Source of the DNA: Peptococcaceae bacterium UBA4068
Lineage (GTDB): Bacteria; Bacillota; Dehalobacteriia; UBA4068
NCBI GenBank assembly: GCA_002382665.1
Contig: DFZA01000006.1
Location: 153,321-217,320 of the forward strand
DNA: 64,000 nucleotides
Direction: 5' to 3'
This document shows, in pieces, positions 8,692 through 16,662 of this stretch. Under the pieces are notes generated by a model that worked only from the letters and a program-made list of their open reading frames with translations, ran no database searches and was not told where the DNA came from. Within the stretch, counting starts at the first letter, position 1. Each line of letters starts with the position of its first letter. A program made the translations under genes and the position numbers.

Positions 8692-9375
8692 TTAAGAGAT
8701 TACATTAAATATATCTATTGGATTAAACGTAAATATCTGGCAAACCAAAACGAAAACCATCCCGGCCATCATAAAGGGCGCGAAGGGAAAGGCGCTTTTC
8801 AAAGTCAGCTTTTTCGTCAGCAGGCCGCCAAGACAGTAAACGATCAGTACCGCCGCCATAATTATCATCGCCGTCAGTATTTGCGGATAGCCTAATGCCA
8901 GCCCCATTGCTCCGGCCAGTTTGACGTCTCCGGCGCCAACCCCGCCAAACCCGACCATACCGGCAACGGCTGTAAACACCGCCATCATCAATACTCCGCA
9001 AACCAACGCGTACAGCAATCCCCGCCAGCCATTGGTCGATACCTGAAATATCACCCCGGCAATCAGCATTGCCAGCACCAGATAATTGGGAATAATGCGA
9101 ATCAACAGATCGATAGCGGTAATTATGATAGCGATCGAGATCAAAACCGCAGCCAGCAGGGCGATAATCATGTTACCCATCAACAGTCCCGACAAAAACC
9201 AGGCGGCGGCGTTAATCAAACAAAATACCAGCTTAAAACTAAGCGAATTTATGTAATCGGGTACAACATATTCGGCTTTTTTTTTACTTAAAATAAAATA
9301 TTTTATGATCTTCGGGATCAGAAACCCTAAAACCGCACCGATAATTCCGAGGATTATCGCGCCGGCAATATTCAT
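8692..9375 (-). CDS. Prepilin peptidase TadV/CpaA (A24 family)
   Basis: A 227-residue polytopic membrane aspartic protease that cleaves the leader of the Flp pilin and TadE. Both catalytic Asp regions are visible: ITAIDLLIRIIPN near residue 85 and the family motif GGVGAGDVKLAGAMGL near residue 150. It has about six to seven hydrophobic segments. It is the first gene after the c-di-GMP riboswitch and its terminator. Confidence 0.93.
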   Translation of the reverse strand: MNIAGAIILGIIGAVLGFLIPKIIKYFILSKKKAEYVVPDYINSLSFKLVFCLINAAAWFLSGLLMGNMIIALLAAVLISIAIIITAIDLLIRIIPNYLVLAMLIAGVIFQVSTNGWRGLLYALVCGVLMMAVFTAVAGMVGFGGVGAGDVKLAGAMGLALGYPQILTAMIIMAAVLIVYCLGGLLTKKLTLKSAFPFAPFMMAGMVFVLVCQIFTFNPIDIFNVIS

Positions 9376-9410
9376 AAAATCACACTTTCAACAAACATTA
9401 ACAAAATTTC

Positions 9411-9444
9411 CATAAAAAAACTCTATTTGGTTGCGCGAATAGAG
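9411..9444 (-). terminator. Terminator of the c-di-GMP riboswitch
   Basis: Stem CTCTATT/AATAGAG (9438-9444 with 9421-9427) is followed on the minus strand by seven T (complement of 9414-9420). Its loop contains GCAACC, which can pair with the GGTTGCC strand of the upstream aptamer, so aptamer folding and termination could be mutually dependent. Confidence 0.85.
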
Positions 9445-9480
9445 CATTAATAGTATTATCAAAAATAACACTAGAATCAT

Positions 9481-9575
9481 TCGGCAACCAGGCTGTCATA
9501 ATCTTAATAATTCAATAAGACCTTAGACCCTATGGCTTTGTGTCCTTACCTTTCGGTAAGTTTACTATTATCGTT
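9481..9575 (-). ncRNA. Cyclic-di-GMP-I (GEMM) riboswitch aptamer
   Basis: Read on the minus strand, the leader shows the GEMM-I landmarks in order: AAAC, a short stem closed by a GAAA tetraloop (CTTACC-GAAA-GGTAAG), GGACACAAAGCC, AGGGTCTAAGG, a variable stem, and ATGACAGCC followed by GGTTGCCG. This order and spacing match the class I cyclic-di-GMP riboswitch consensus. It sits about 20 nt after a predicted transcription start and about 40 nt before a terminator, ahead of the tad operon, so pilus synthesis should respond to c-di-GMP. Confidence 0.9.
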
Positions 9576-9601
9576 TATTATTTTTATTGAGACTTGTCTA
9601 T

Positions 9602-9630
9602 ATGTTACAATATTTGGTAATATCTGTCAA
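9602..9630 (-). promoter_or_regulatory. Promoter of the tad operon
   Basis: TTGACA (complement of 9625-9630), a 17-bp spacer, and TAACAT (complement of 9602-9607). The predicted start is near 9595, just before the aptamer. Confidence 0.75.
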
Positions 9631-9686
9631 TAGTTTATTTTAAAATAATTTCTTCAACAAAACGCGACTGTTAACGCCATATTTAA

Positions 9687-9726
9687 GGCCGGAGTCAAAA
9701 ATGTTTTTAAACTCCGGCCACTTTTT
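9687..9726. terminator. Hairpin terminator downstream of the GerMN gene
   Basis: Nine-bp perfect stem GGCCGGAGT/ACTCCGGCC (9687-9695 with 9711-9719). The stronger T run (ACTTTTTTAG) is on the plus-strand side; on the minus strand only TTAAAT follows. It probably ends the minus-strand lipoprotein message, with weaker certainty about direction. Confidence 0.6.
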
Positions 9727-9750
9727 TAGTAGGAAATTGTTGCAAAAACT

Positions 9751-10803
9751 CTATTTTTGATAAGCTGAAATATCCTGCCAATCCGCTGTCATATATTCGC
9801 CTTCTTTGAAATACATATGCCCGGATTCGTAAGCTTTACCTTCTATAGTGATAGCAACTTTATTGGTTTGGAAATAGTTACCGAAGGTATCCGCTACGCT
9901 GTCCAGAATCATAACTTCCAAAGACGACCCGGCGTTCATATCGCTGATAAATTCTTTAGAAAAGTCCACGGTAACAACAGACGTATCCGCATCATACTTT
10001 ATGCTATTTATGGTAGTATTCTGCGACATCAAAGATTTAAGCCCGCTATTTTCGGGGACTTTCCGCAGCTGATCCGTGAAAGCATCACTAATATCGTCAT
10101 TTGTTTTAAGCTGGATCTGCTTTTCCACATAGACTAGCCTATCGTTATTGAAGTCCGGATAGTAAAATTTGACTGTCTGTTTAAACGGAACATTTTCTTC
10201 GACTGACGCCAGTTCGCTCGATATCGTTGCCGAAGTATCTTCATTGGAAACAAACTCGCTTTTGATCAGGCCAACTCCCGGCGCATAATATTGTTTTATC
10301 GTTGAGTCTTTTCCAACCGTTGTCACTTCCAACGCCTTTAGGTTACCGTAAGGCACTTCCACCGTGGCGTCGACCGCGGTAATGCTTCTGGTCGAACCGT
10401 CCGCCAGTGTCCAGGACGTTCCCACTGCTATAGGCTCTTTTATCAATATCTCCGCTGTTCCGCGAGTAGCAGTATAATCATAACGGTAATATTCTTCGCC
10501 TTCGTTATAAACTCTTTTTAAGGCGCCGTCCTCGATAGCATATACGGATACGGATTCCGTGCCTGGATTAATAGTCCTGAGTTGCATTACGCCGTCATGA
10601 ATATAATCTACATAAGTTTCATATTCAGCGTATTCATTACCGACCCCATTATATTTATAGTGAACGTTTTCCACAAAGGGAAAATAATCTTCAATAGAAC
10701 TTACCGTTTGCTTGGTATTTTCATTATCCGTCGTCCCCTGATTATTACATGCGACCAAAAACAACATCATGACCGACAGTAGCACTATAATGGCTTTTTT
10801 CAT
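9751..10803 (-). CDS. Lipoprotein with C-terminal GerMN domain
   Basis: A 350-residue exported lipoprotein: signal peptide and lipobox (LFLVACNNQG, Cys19), a middle beta-rich region, and a C-terminal GerMN domain at about residues 210-330 (LVYVEKQIQLKTNDDI; VTVDFSKEF). GerMN domains occur in GerM and other envelope lipoproteins of Bacillota, some linked to sporulation or germination. The middle part has no recognised family. AGGAGGG precedes the ATG. It appears monocistronic. Confidence 0.85.
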   Translation of the reverse strand: MKKAIIVLLSVMMLFLVACNNQGTTDNENTKQTVSSIEDYFPFVENVHYKYNGVGNEYAEYETYVDYIHDGVMQLRTINPGTESVSVYAIEDGALKRVYNEGEEYYRYDYTATRGTAEILIKEPIAVGTSWTLADGSTRSITAVDATVEVPYGNLKALEVTTVGKDSTIKQYYAPGVGLIKSEFVSNEDTSATISSELASVEENVPFKQTVKFYYPDFNNDRLVYVEKQIQLKTNDDISDAFTDQLRKVPENSGLKSLMSQNTTINSIKYDADTSVVTVDFSKEFISDMNAGSSLEVMILDSVADTFGNYFQTNKVAITIEGKAYESGHMYFKEGEYMTADWQDISAYQK

Positions 10804-11000
10804 AATATCCCTCCTAATTAAACCTATTGTGCACTTTAACCGCTACTAATATGTAGAATTCTCTATTGCTGCAATTAATCTCCCTTTCTTCTAATTACTA
10901 ATTCAGTAATTATCTTGCTGTATAAAAATAGATTCAGTTTACATAATTAATGTTCCATGATATACAAAAATTATTATTTGAATCTTAAAGACTATAAATA
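10804..11000. other. Intergenic region, AT-rich
   Basis: About 200 bp between the divergent GerMN gene and the riboflavin leader. The stretch is AT-rich and contains no ORF or clear hairpin. The GerMN promoter must lie here but cannot be pinned down. Confidence 0.5.
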
Positions 11001-11029
11001 TTGACATAATATTAAAAAGGTGTTATTAT
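11001..11029 (+). promoter_or_regulatory. Promoter of the riboflavin operon
   Basis: TTGACA at 11001-11006, a 17-bp spacer, and TATTAT at 11024-11029 (TATAAT also occurs 3 bp on). It lies just upstream of the FMN riboswitch. Confidence 0.8.
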
Positions 11030-11045
11030 AATAGCCAATTAAATA

Positions 11046-11157
11046 GTATCTTCAGGGCAGGGTTAAATTCCTTACCGGTGGTGACAGCCCACGAGCCGCA
11101 AGGCATGATTCGGTGCGATTCCGAAGCCGACAGTTAAAGTCTGGATGGAAGAAGATA
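11046..11157 (+). ncRNA. FMN riboswitch (RFN element)
   Basis: The conserved RFN pieces appear in order: TCTTCAGGGCAGGGT, ATTCC, TACCGGTGGTGAC, AGCCCACGAGC, GGTGCGATTCCGAAGCCGAC, AGTCTGGATGGAAGAAGAT. The first and last segments pair to close the multi-branched element. It precedes ribD and should lower riboflavin gene expression when FMN is abundant, as known for the family. Confidence 0.97.
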
Positions 11158-11186
11158 AACTAATAAACAATGTGTTTGTTTTGGTT

Positions 11187-11221
11187 GCTCTGGTATTTTA
11201 TTCCAGAGCTTTATTTTTTCC
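11187..11221 (+). terminator. First terminator of the FMN leader
   Basis: GCTCTGG/CCAGAGC stem (11187-11193 with 11203-11209) followed by TTTATTTTTT. It is the likely expression platform of the FMN riboswitch. Confidence 0.85.
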
Positions 11222-11252
11222 CCCTAACAGTAAGACTGTTTGCATATTTCCT

Positions 11253-11290
11253 ACGCCTTGAGTAAAGATTGATAAGGCGTATTTTTTATT
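11253..11290 (+). terminator. Second terminator-like hairpin of the FMN leader
   Basis: ACGCCTT/AAGGCGT (11253-11259 with 11274-11280) followed by ATTTTTTATT, and only about 10 nt before the ribosome binding site of ribD. It makes a tandem pair with the first terminator. Confidence 0.6.
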
Positions 11291-11307
11291 GATAGGAGGA
11301 ATCTGCA

Positions 11308-12402
11308 GTGTCTGACCAAGAGTATATGCAACTAGCGCTCGAAGAAGCAATCAAAGGCTGCGGCTGGGTAAACCCCAATCCGATGGTCGGCGCTGTTATC
11401 GTCAAAGACGGTAATATTATCGGCAAAGGTTATCATCAAAAATACGGCGAACTGCACGCGGAAAGAAACGCGCTGGCTGCCTGCAGCGTTGACCCCAAAG
11501 GCGCTACTATCTATGTGACGCTCGAACCCTGTTGCCACTGGGGCAAAACCCCTCCCTGTACCGATGCGATTATAGCGAGCGGCATTGCCAAAGTTGTGTT
11601 CGGCACCAAAGATCCTCATTCACTGGTCGCCGGTAAAGGCATAAAAATACTCAAGCAACACGGTATTGAAGTAACCGCCGGCGTACTCGAAGATAAATGC
11701 CAGCAGCTAAACGAAGTATTTTTCCATTATATCCGCCATAAAACACCGTTTGTGGTAATCAAATATGCTATGACCATCGACGGCAAAACAGCGACAGTAA
11801 CAGGCAAATCACAATGGATAACCGGAGAGGCGGCACGCCGACATGTCCATGGTTTGCGCCACCGTTATTCGGCAATCATGGTCGGAGTAGGTACGGTAAT
11901 CGCCGATGATCCGATGCTTAATTGCCGTCTGCCTAACTCTAAAAACCCGGTGAGAATCATTTGCGATACCAATTTGCGCATACCACTCAATGCCAAGGTT
12001 GTGCAAACAGCCAACGAAATTACTACTTTTATAGCAACTTCAGCAAATGATTCAGAGAAAATCACAGCTTTAAAAGAAAAAAATATCAATATTATCTCTG
12101 TACCCGCTAAAAATGGGCATATTAATTTACAGCAGTTAATGACAATTTTGGGTGAAAAATCAATAGATAGTATCATACTCGAAGGCGGCGCCACGCTTCA
12201 TGCCGCTGCTTTGGAAAGCGGTATAGTCAGTAAAGTCATGGCGTATATTGCCCCAAAAATATTCGGCGGTGAAAAAGCCAAATCAGCGGTTGGCGGCAAG
12301 GGTATTGACGACCCCGGTCAGGCTTACCAACTTAGCAACGGTAAAATTACGCAATTTGATCAGGACATATTGCTCGAATACACGTTGAAACGAGGTGAGT
12401 AA
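11308..12402 (+). CDS. Bifunctional riboflavin deaminase/reductase RibD
   Basis: A 364-residue enzyme carrying out the second and third steps of riboflavin synthesis: deamination of diaminohydroxyphosphoribosylaminopyrimidine, then NADPH reduction of the ribosyl group. The N-terminal zinc deaminase domain shows HAERNAL and PCCHWGKTPPCTDAI (zinc ligands His and two Cys). The C-terminal reductase domain starts near residue 148 (KYAMTIDGKTATVTGKSQWI). A GTG start at 11308 follows AGGAGGA by 7 nt. It is the first gene of the operon. Confidence 0.97.
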   Translation: MSDQEYMQLALEEAIKGCGWVNPNPMVGAVIVKDGNIIGKGYHQKYGELHAERNALAACSVDPKGATIYVTLEPCCHWGKTPPCTDAIIASGIAKVVFGTKDPHSLVAGKGIKILKQHGIEVTAGVLEDKCQQLNEVFFHYIRHKTPFVVIKYAMTIDGKTATVTGKSQWITGEAARRHVHGLRHRYSAIMVGVGTVIADDPMLNCRLPNSKNPVRIICDTNLRIPLNAKVVQTANEITTFIATSANDSEKITALKEKNINIISVPAKNGHINLQQLMTILGEKSIDSIILEGGATLHAAALESGIVSKVMAYIAPKIFGGEKAKSAVGGKGIDDPGQAYQLSNGKITQFDQDILLEYTLKRGE

Positions 12403-12403
12403 A

Positions 12404-13054
12404 GTGTTTACAGGTATCATTGAGGAACTCGGCATGATCGCCACTATCACCAAAAAAGCCAAATCAGCGCAATTAAAAATCAGCGCGTCGCTGATATTTG
12501 ACGATCTGAAAATCGGCGACAGCGTTGCCGTCAACGGCGTATGTTTGACCGTAACAGAAATCAGCGGCCGGCAGTATGCCGCCGATGTAATGTATGAAAC
12601 GCTCTCCCGCAGCAATCTCGGTGACCTACACAGCGGCAGCAAAGTAAATCTCGAACGCGCCATGCCGGCTTATGGCCGTTTTGGCGGACATATCGTTTCC
12701 GGTCATATCGACGGTACCGGGCGAATCACCGCCATGGAACGCGAGGACAATGCCGTATGGCTAACAGTTTCAACCGTGCCGACGATTTTAAAATACATTG
12801 TTGAAAAAGGTTCTATAGCCATTGATGGCATTAGTCTGACCGTCGCTAGAGTTTCGGCAGATAATTTTGCGGTTTCTATTATACCGCACACCGCCACAGC
12901 TACCACACTGCTGGACAAAAGAACCGGCGATACTGTCAATCTGGAAAACGACATCGTCGGCAAATATATCGAAAGGTTCAGCCGCCTCTCCGACAATCAA
13001 CAAAAAACACCCAGTAATATCACGGCAGAATTTCTTGCTCAATCAGGATTTTAA
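12404..13054 (+). CDS. Riboflavin synthase alpha subunit
   Basis: A 216-residue enzyme that dismutates two 6,7-dimethyl-8-ribityllumazine molecules into riboflavin and the pyrimidine precursor. It has the two lumazine-binding repeats of the family: MFTGIIEELG with VNGVCLTV near residue 48, and later SGHIDGTGRI with IDGISLTV. The GTG at 12404 gives the standard VFTGIIEE start, with GAGGTGAG upstream and 1 nt after the ribD stop. An earlier in-frame GTG at 12395 overlaps ribD. Confidence 0.96.
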   Translation: MFTGIIEELGMIATITKKAKSAQLKISASLIFDDLKIGDSVAVNGVCLTVTEISGRQYAADVMYETLSRSNLGDLHSGSKVNLERAMPAYGRFGGHIVSGHIDGTGRITAMEREDNAVWLTVSTVPTILKYIVEKGSIAIDGISLTVARVSADNFAVSIIPHTATATTLLDKRTGDTVNLENDIVGKYIERFSRLSDNQQKTPSNITAEFLAQSGF

Positions 13055-13077
13055 TAAACTTAGGAGTGAAAATACAA

Positions 13078-14283
13078 ATGTTCAAATTCAACACCATTGA
13101 AGAAGCAATCGAGGAATTAAAAAACGGTAAAATCATACTCGTCACCGATGACGAGGACAGAGAAAACGAAGGAGATTTTATCTGTGCGGCGCAACACGCC
13201 ACTTGCGCCAATGTCAATTTTATGGCGACTCACGGCAAAGGGCTGATTTGCATGCCCATGGGAGAGGCAATCGTACGCAAGCTGCGCATCCCGCAGATGG
13301 TTACTCAAAATACCGACAGCCATGAAACAGCCTTCACTGTATCAATCGACCATGTCGATACAACCACAGGTATTTCAGCCGCGGAACGCTCATACACCGC
13401 GCTCAAATGCGTTGAGGACGACGCCAAGCCGGAGGATTTCCGCCGCCCCGGCCATATGTTCCCCTTGCTGGCCAAGAAGAATGGCGTTCTGGAACGCAAC
13501 GGCCATACCGAAGCAACCGTCGATTTAGTTCGTCTGGCAGGACTTAAGGAAAGCGGTCTTTGCTGCGAGATCATGAAAGACGACGGTACGATGATGAGAA
13601 CACCTGAGCTGATGGAACTGGCGCAGAAATATAATTTAAAAATCACCACCATCAAAGCGCTGCAGGATTACCGCAAAAAGCATGATAAATTGGTGCAGCG
13701 GGTTGCCGTGACCCAATTACCTACCAAGTACGGTAATTTTATGGCTTACGGCTATGTGAATATACTAAACGGCGAGCATCACGTGGCATTGGTTAAAGGT
13801 GAGATCGGAGACGGACAAAACGTCCTGACCAGAGTCCACTCCGAATGTCTGACCGGAGACGCTTTTTGTTCCTCCCGCTGCGATTGCGGCGATCAGTTAA
13901 GAACCGCTATGAGCATGATAGAACAGGAAGGCCGCGGTATTTTGCTCTATATGCGGCAAGAAGGACGCGGCATCGGTTTGATCAACAAGCTCAGAGCCTA
14001 CGAACTACAGGACACCGGCCTTGACACAGTGCAGGCCAATATTGCTCTCGGTTTTGCCGAAGATTTGCGCGAATACTATATAGGCGCGCAGATACTGCGC
14101 GATTTGGGAGTCAAAACACTGCGGCTGCTGACCAACAACCCCCAAAAAGTATATGGACTGACTGGTTTCGGGATGGAAATAATCGAACGGCTGCCTATTC
14201 AGATCGAAGCAACAAAAGAAGACGAGTTTTATCTGCTAACCAAAAAAAATAAAATGGGTCATATTTTAGATATAAATAATTAA
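13078..14283 (+). CDS. Bifunctional DHBP synthase / GTP cyclohydrolase II RibBA
   Basis: A 401-residue enzyme supplying both precursors of riboflavin. The N-terminal DHBP synthase half shows DDEDRENEGDFICAA near residue 25 and the RRPGHMFPL loop. The C-terminal GTP cyclohydrolase II half (from about residue 203) shows the zinc-binding Cys triad in FCSSRCDCGDQL and MRQEGRGIGLINKL. The ATG at 13078 follows AGGAGTG with 9-nt spacing; a GTG at 13066 falls within that ribosome binding site and is rejected. Confidence 0.97.
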   Translation: MFKFNTIEEAIEELKNGKIILVTDDEDRENEGDFICAAQHATCANVNFMATHGKGLICMPMGEAIVRKLRIPQMVTQNTDSHETAFTVSIDHVDTTTGISAAERSYTALKCVEDDAKPEDFRRPGHMFPLLAKKNGVLERNGHTEATVDLVRLAGLKESGLCCEIMKDDGTMMRTPELMELAQKYNLKITTIKALQDYRKKHDKLVQRVAVTQLPTKYGNFMAYGYVNILNGEHHVALVKGEIGDGQNVLTRVHSECLTGDAFCSSRCDCGDQLRTAMSMIEQEGRGILLYMRQEGRGIGLINKLRAYELQDTGLDTVQANIALGFAEDLREYYIGAQILRDLGVKTLRLLTNNPQKVYGLTGFGMEIIERLPIQIEATKEDEFYLLTKKNKMGHILDINN

Positions 14284-14304
14284 TAGTGAAGGAGAAATAA
14301 AATT

Positions 14305-14772
14305 ATGAAAGTGTATCAAGGAAATCTGGTCTCGAAAAATATTAAAATAGGCATCATCGCTACAAGGTTCAACGAATTTATCGTATCAAAACTGCTGGAC
14401 GGCGCGCTGGACGGTTTAAACCGTCATAATGTATTGGATAACGATATAGAAATCGCCTGGGTACCTGGAGCATTTGAAATTTCGCTAATTGCCTCGAAAA
14501 TGGCCAAAAGCGGTAAGTACGACGCTATTATTTGCCTTGGCACCGTCATCCGCGGGCAAACCTCCCATTACGAATATGTCTGCAACGAAGTAACCAAAGG
14601 CATTGCTCAGGTTTCTCTCAAATATGATCTGCCGGTAATTTTCGGCGTCTTAACAACCGAAAATATCGAACAGGCCATCGAACGCGCAGGTACCAAAGCC
14701 GGTAACAAAGGCTATGATTGCGCCATCAGCGCCATTGAAATGGTCAACTTAAGCAAAGAGATCGGTCAATAA
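14305..14772 (+). CDS. 6,7-dimethyl-8-ribityllumazine synthase RibH
   Basis: A 155-residue enzyme condensing the ribityl pyrimidine with dihydroxybutanone phosphate. Motifs are IIATRFNEFI near residue 20, WVPGAFEIS near residue 54 and LGTVIRGQTSHYEYVCNEV near residue 80, with the catalytic His in the last. Length is normal for the capsid-forming family. AAGGAG precedes the ATG. Confidence 0.97.
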   Translation: MKVYQGNLVSKNIKIGIIATRFNEFIVSKLLDGALDGLNRHNVLDNDIEIAWVPGAFEISLIASKMAKSGKYDAIICLGTVIRGQTSHYEYVCNEVTKGIAQVSLKYDLPVIFGVLTTENIEQAIERAGTKAGNKGYDCAISAIEMVNLSKEIGQ

Positions 14773-14773
14773 T

Positions 14774-15427
14774 ATGACCAACTTAATATTTGATTTTGAC
14801 GGTACGCTGCATAACACCATTAAAATTTATGCGCCTGCTTTCCGTAAAGCATATCTATATCTGGTTGAGCAAAAACTGGCGTCCTCCCGGCAATGGACGG
14901 AGGAGGAAATCAGGCAGTGGATCGGCTATAGCAGCAAGGATATGTGGAATAAATTTATGCCCGGACTTTCCGAACAGCAAAAAGAAAAGTGCAGCCAAAT
15001 CATCGGCTGCGAAATGCTGACAGCTTTTGACGCGGGCCAAGCTCAACTTTTCGCGGGTGTACCGCTAATGCTCGCTGATTTAAAAGATCAAGGATATCGC
15101 CTGATCTTTTTAAGCAATTGCAAAATTGCCTACATGCAAGCATGTCAAAAAACATTTTCCCTGCCGACATATTTTGCTGATTTCTATTGTACCGAGCAAT
15201 TTGGCTTTGCACCAAAAGTTGAAATATATAAAGATATTGCCGATAAATACGGAGACAAAAACATAGTTATCGGCGACCGTTACGCCGATATGGAAGTTGC
15301 GATCATCAACCAACTTCCTGCAATTGGTTGCCGCTACGGTTACGGCAATGACCAGGAACTTACATGCGCAACCATAACAATAGATACGCCAAAACAAATA
15401 ATAATAGCTATCAAACAAATTAGCTAA
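14774..15427 (+). CDS. HAD-superfamily phosphatase in the riboflavin operon
   Basis: A 217-residue HAD hydrolase with all four motifs: IFDFDGTLHNT (residues 4-14, nucleophile Asp), LIFLSNC (motif II), the Lys of APKVEIYKD (motif III) and IGDRYADMEVA (motif IV). A helical cap lies between motifs I and II. It begins 1 nt after the ribH stop, so it is translationally coupled. Riboflavin synthesis needs a phosphatase for 5-amino-6-(5-phosphoribitylamino)uracil, and HAD enzymes do this in other bacteria. That role here is inference from context; a phosphoglycolate-phosphatase-like activity is the alternative. Confidence 0.85.
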   Translation: MTNLIFDFDGTLHNTIKIYAPAFRKAYLYLVEQKLASSRQWTEEEIRQWIGYSSKDMWNKFMPGLSEQQKEKCSQIIGCEMLTAFDAGQAQLFAGVPLMLADLKDQGYRLIFLSNCKIAYMQACQKTFSLPTYFADFYCTEQFGFAPKVEIYKDIADKYGDKNIVIGDRYADMEVAIINQLPAIGCRYGYGNDQELTCATITIDTPKQIIIAIKQIS

Positions 15428-15450
15428 TTCTAGAATTTAGAAGTAAAAGT

Positions 15451-15495
15451 CTGCTAACATATTGCAATTAGTTGCTTAAATGTTAGCAGATTTAT
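15451..15495 (+). terminator. Terminator of the riboflavin operon
   Basis: Ten-bp stem CTGCTAACAT/ATGTTAGCAG (15451-15460 with 15480-15489) followed by ATTTATTTATA. Confidence 0.7.
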
Positions 15496-15521
15496 TTATA
15501 TGTTTAAATTTAGTTTGGTTT

Positions 15522-15549
15522 TTGATATTATTAAAAAATTTGCTATAAT
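15522..15549 (+). promoter_or_regulatory. Promoter of the polysaccharide deacetylase gene
   Basis: TTGATA (15522-15527), a 16-bp spacer, and TATAAT (15544-15549) with an extended TGC just before the -10. Confidence 0.65.
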
Positions 15550-15617
15550 AATGATATTATATTATAAGGAAAATCCATTCTATTTAAAATCAGCCTATTG
15601 CAATTACTATTGTTATA

Positions 15618-16502
15618 ATGAAAGGACGTAGGCCTATAAAAAAGTTTATTGTAGGAATGTTTATTGCAGTTATTATTCTTATCGGCTGTTTTGGTATTGC
15701 CAGAACATCAGATATAAAATTAAACAATGGTTTTTCTGTTGAAGAGAAGACTATTCCTGTTTTGATGTATCATAATATCTCTAATAATGTTACTTCTGAA
15801 AATGTAACACCTGAAAAATATTTGGATGATATGATGACATTAAAAAAAGCCGGTTATACAGCAATCTTTTTCAGTGATCTTGTAGGTTATTTAAAAGGCC
15901 AAAACAGCTTGCCCGCAAAGCCGGTTATTATTACCTTTGATGATGGTTATTACTCGAACTACGAATATGCATATCCCATTGCCCAAAAGACAAATATGAA
16001 GTTTACTATTTCGGTTATTGGTTGGTCTATAGGAAGAAATACTTTTATTAATAGTAATAAGTCAATTATCCCTCATTTTGGATGGGATGAGATGAAAGAA
16101 ATGTATGATAGCGGTTTTGTAGATATCCAATGTCATACTTTTGATTTGCATTCTCCAGAAGGATTAAGCAATGGTTATGCGACACCAGTAGGTCAAGGGG
16201 TTATGCCAGAGAAAAATGAGACTTTTGAAAACTATCAAAGTAGAATTCAAAAAGATTTAACGATGTTTAATGATCTAATAGATAAACATTTAGGCTATAG
16301 AACTACCTTTTTGTTTTATCCATACGGAGCATATAATCAAGATACCGAATCAATTGTTTCAAAATTTGATTTTACGGGAACCGTAACAATAGAAGAAGGA
16401 GTACGAACTTTCTCTGATTTAGCGGATTTACATGAAATTCCACGTATTAATGTTAGTAATGATTTAAAAGGTCAAGATTTAATCAATAAAATAGAACAAT
16501 AA
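15618..16502 (+). CDS. Membrane-anchored polysaccharide deacetylase
   Basis: A 294-residue protein with a basic N-terminus and one membrane segment (FIVGMFIAVIILIGCFGIA), then a NodB-type carbohydrate esterase domain: PVLMYHNIS, the metal-binding VIITFDDGYYSN near residue 105, a His motif in IQCHTFDLHS and FLFYPYGAYN. It probably removes acetyl groups from peptidoglycan or another N-acetylated glycan at the cell surface. The ATG lacks a clear ribosome binding site. The gene is visibly richer in A+T than the genes on both sides, which hints at a separate origin. It is monocistronic with its own promoter. Confidence 0.88.
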   Translation: MKGRRPIKKFIVGMFIAVIILIGCFGIARTSDIKLNNGFSVEEKTIPVLMYHNISNNVTSENVTPEKYLDDMMTLKKAGYTAIFFSDLVGYLKGQNSLPAKPVIITFDDGYYSNYEYAYPIAQKTNMKFTISVIGWSIGRNTFINSNKSIIPHFGWDEMKEMYDSGFVDIQCHTFDLHSPEGLSNGYATPVGQGVMPEKNETFENYQSRIQKDLTMFNDLIDKHLGYRTTFLFYPYGAYNQDTESIVSKFDFTGTVTIEEGVRTFSDLADLHEIPRINVSNDLKGQDLINKIEQ

Positions 16503-16565
16503 ACAGCGTTAATTAGTGTACAGGTTTTGATCAAATAAAGATATTAACCCAAGATCTTAGTGAAT

Positions 16566-16599
16566 AAAAAAAAGCTTCGTTCATACTGAACGAAGCTTT
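16566..16599 (-). terminator. Terminator after the DegV gene
   Basis: Thirteen-bp perfect stem AAAGCTTCGTTCA/TGAACGAAGCTTT (16571-16583 with 16587-16599). On the minus strand a run of eight T follows. It may also serve the converging deacetylase gene. Confidence 0.85.
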
Positions 16600-16662
16600 A
16601 GTCAAACCAGATTTTTGTGTCTACTTTTAGTTGAATTCTGTAATTTATCTAAAGGTTCTTTA

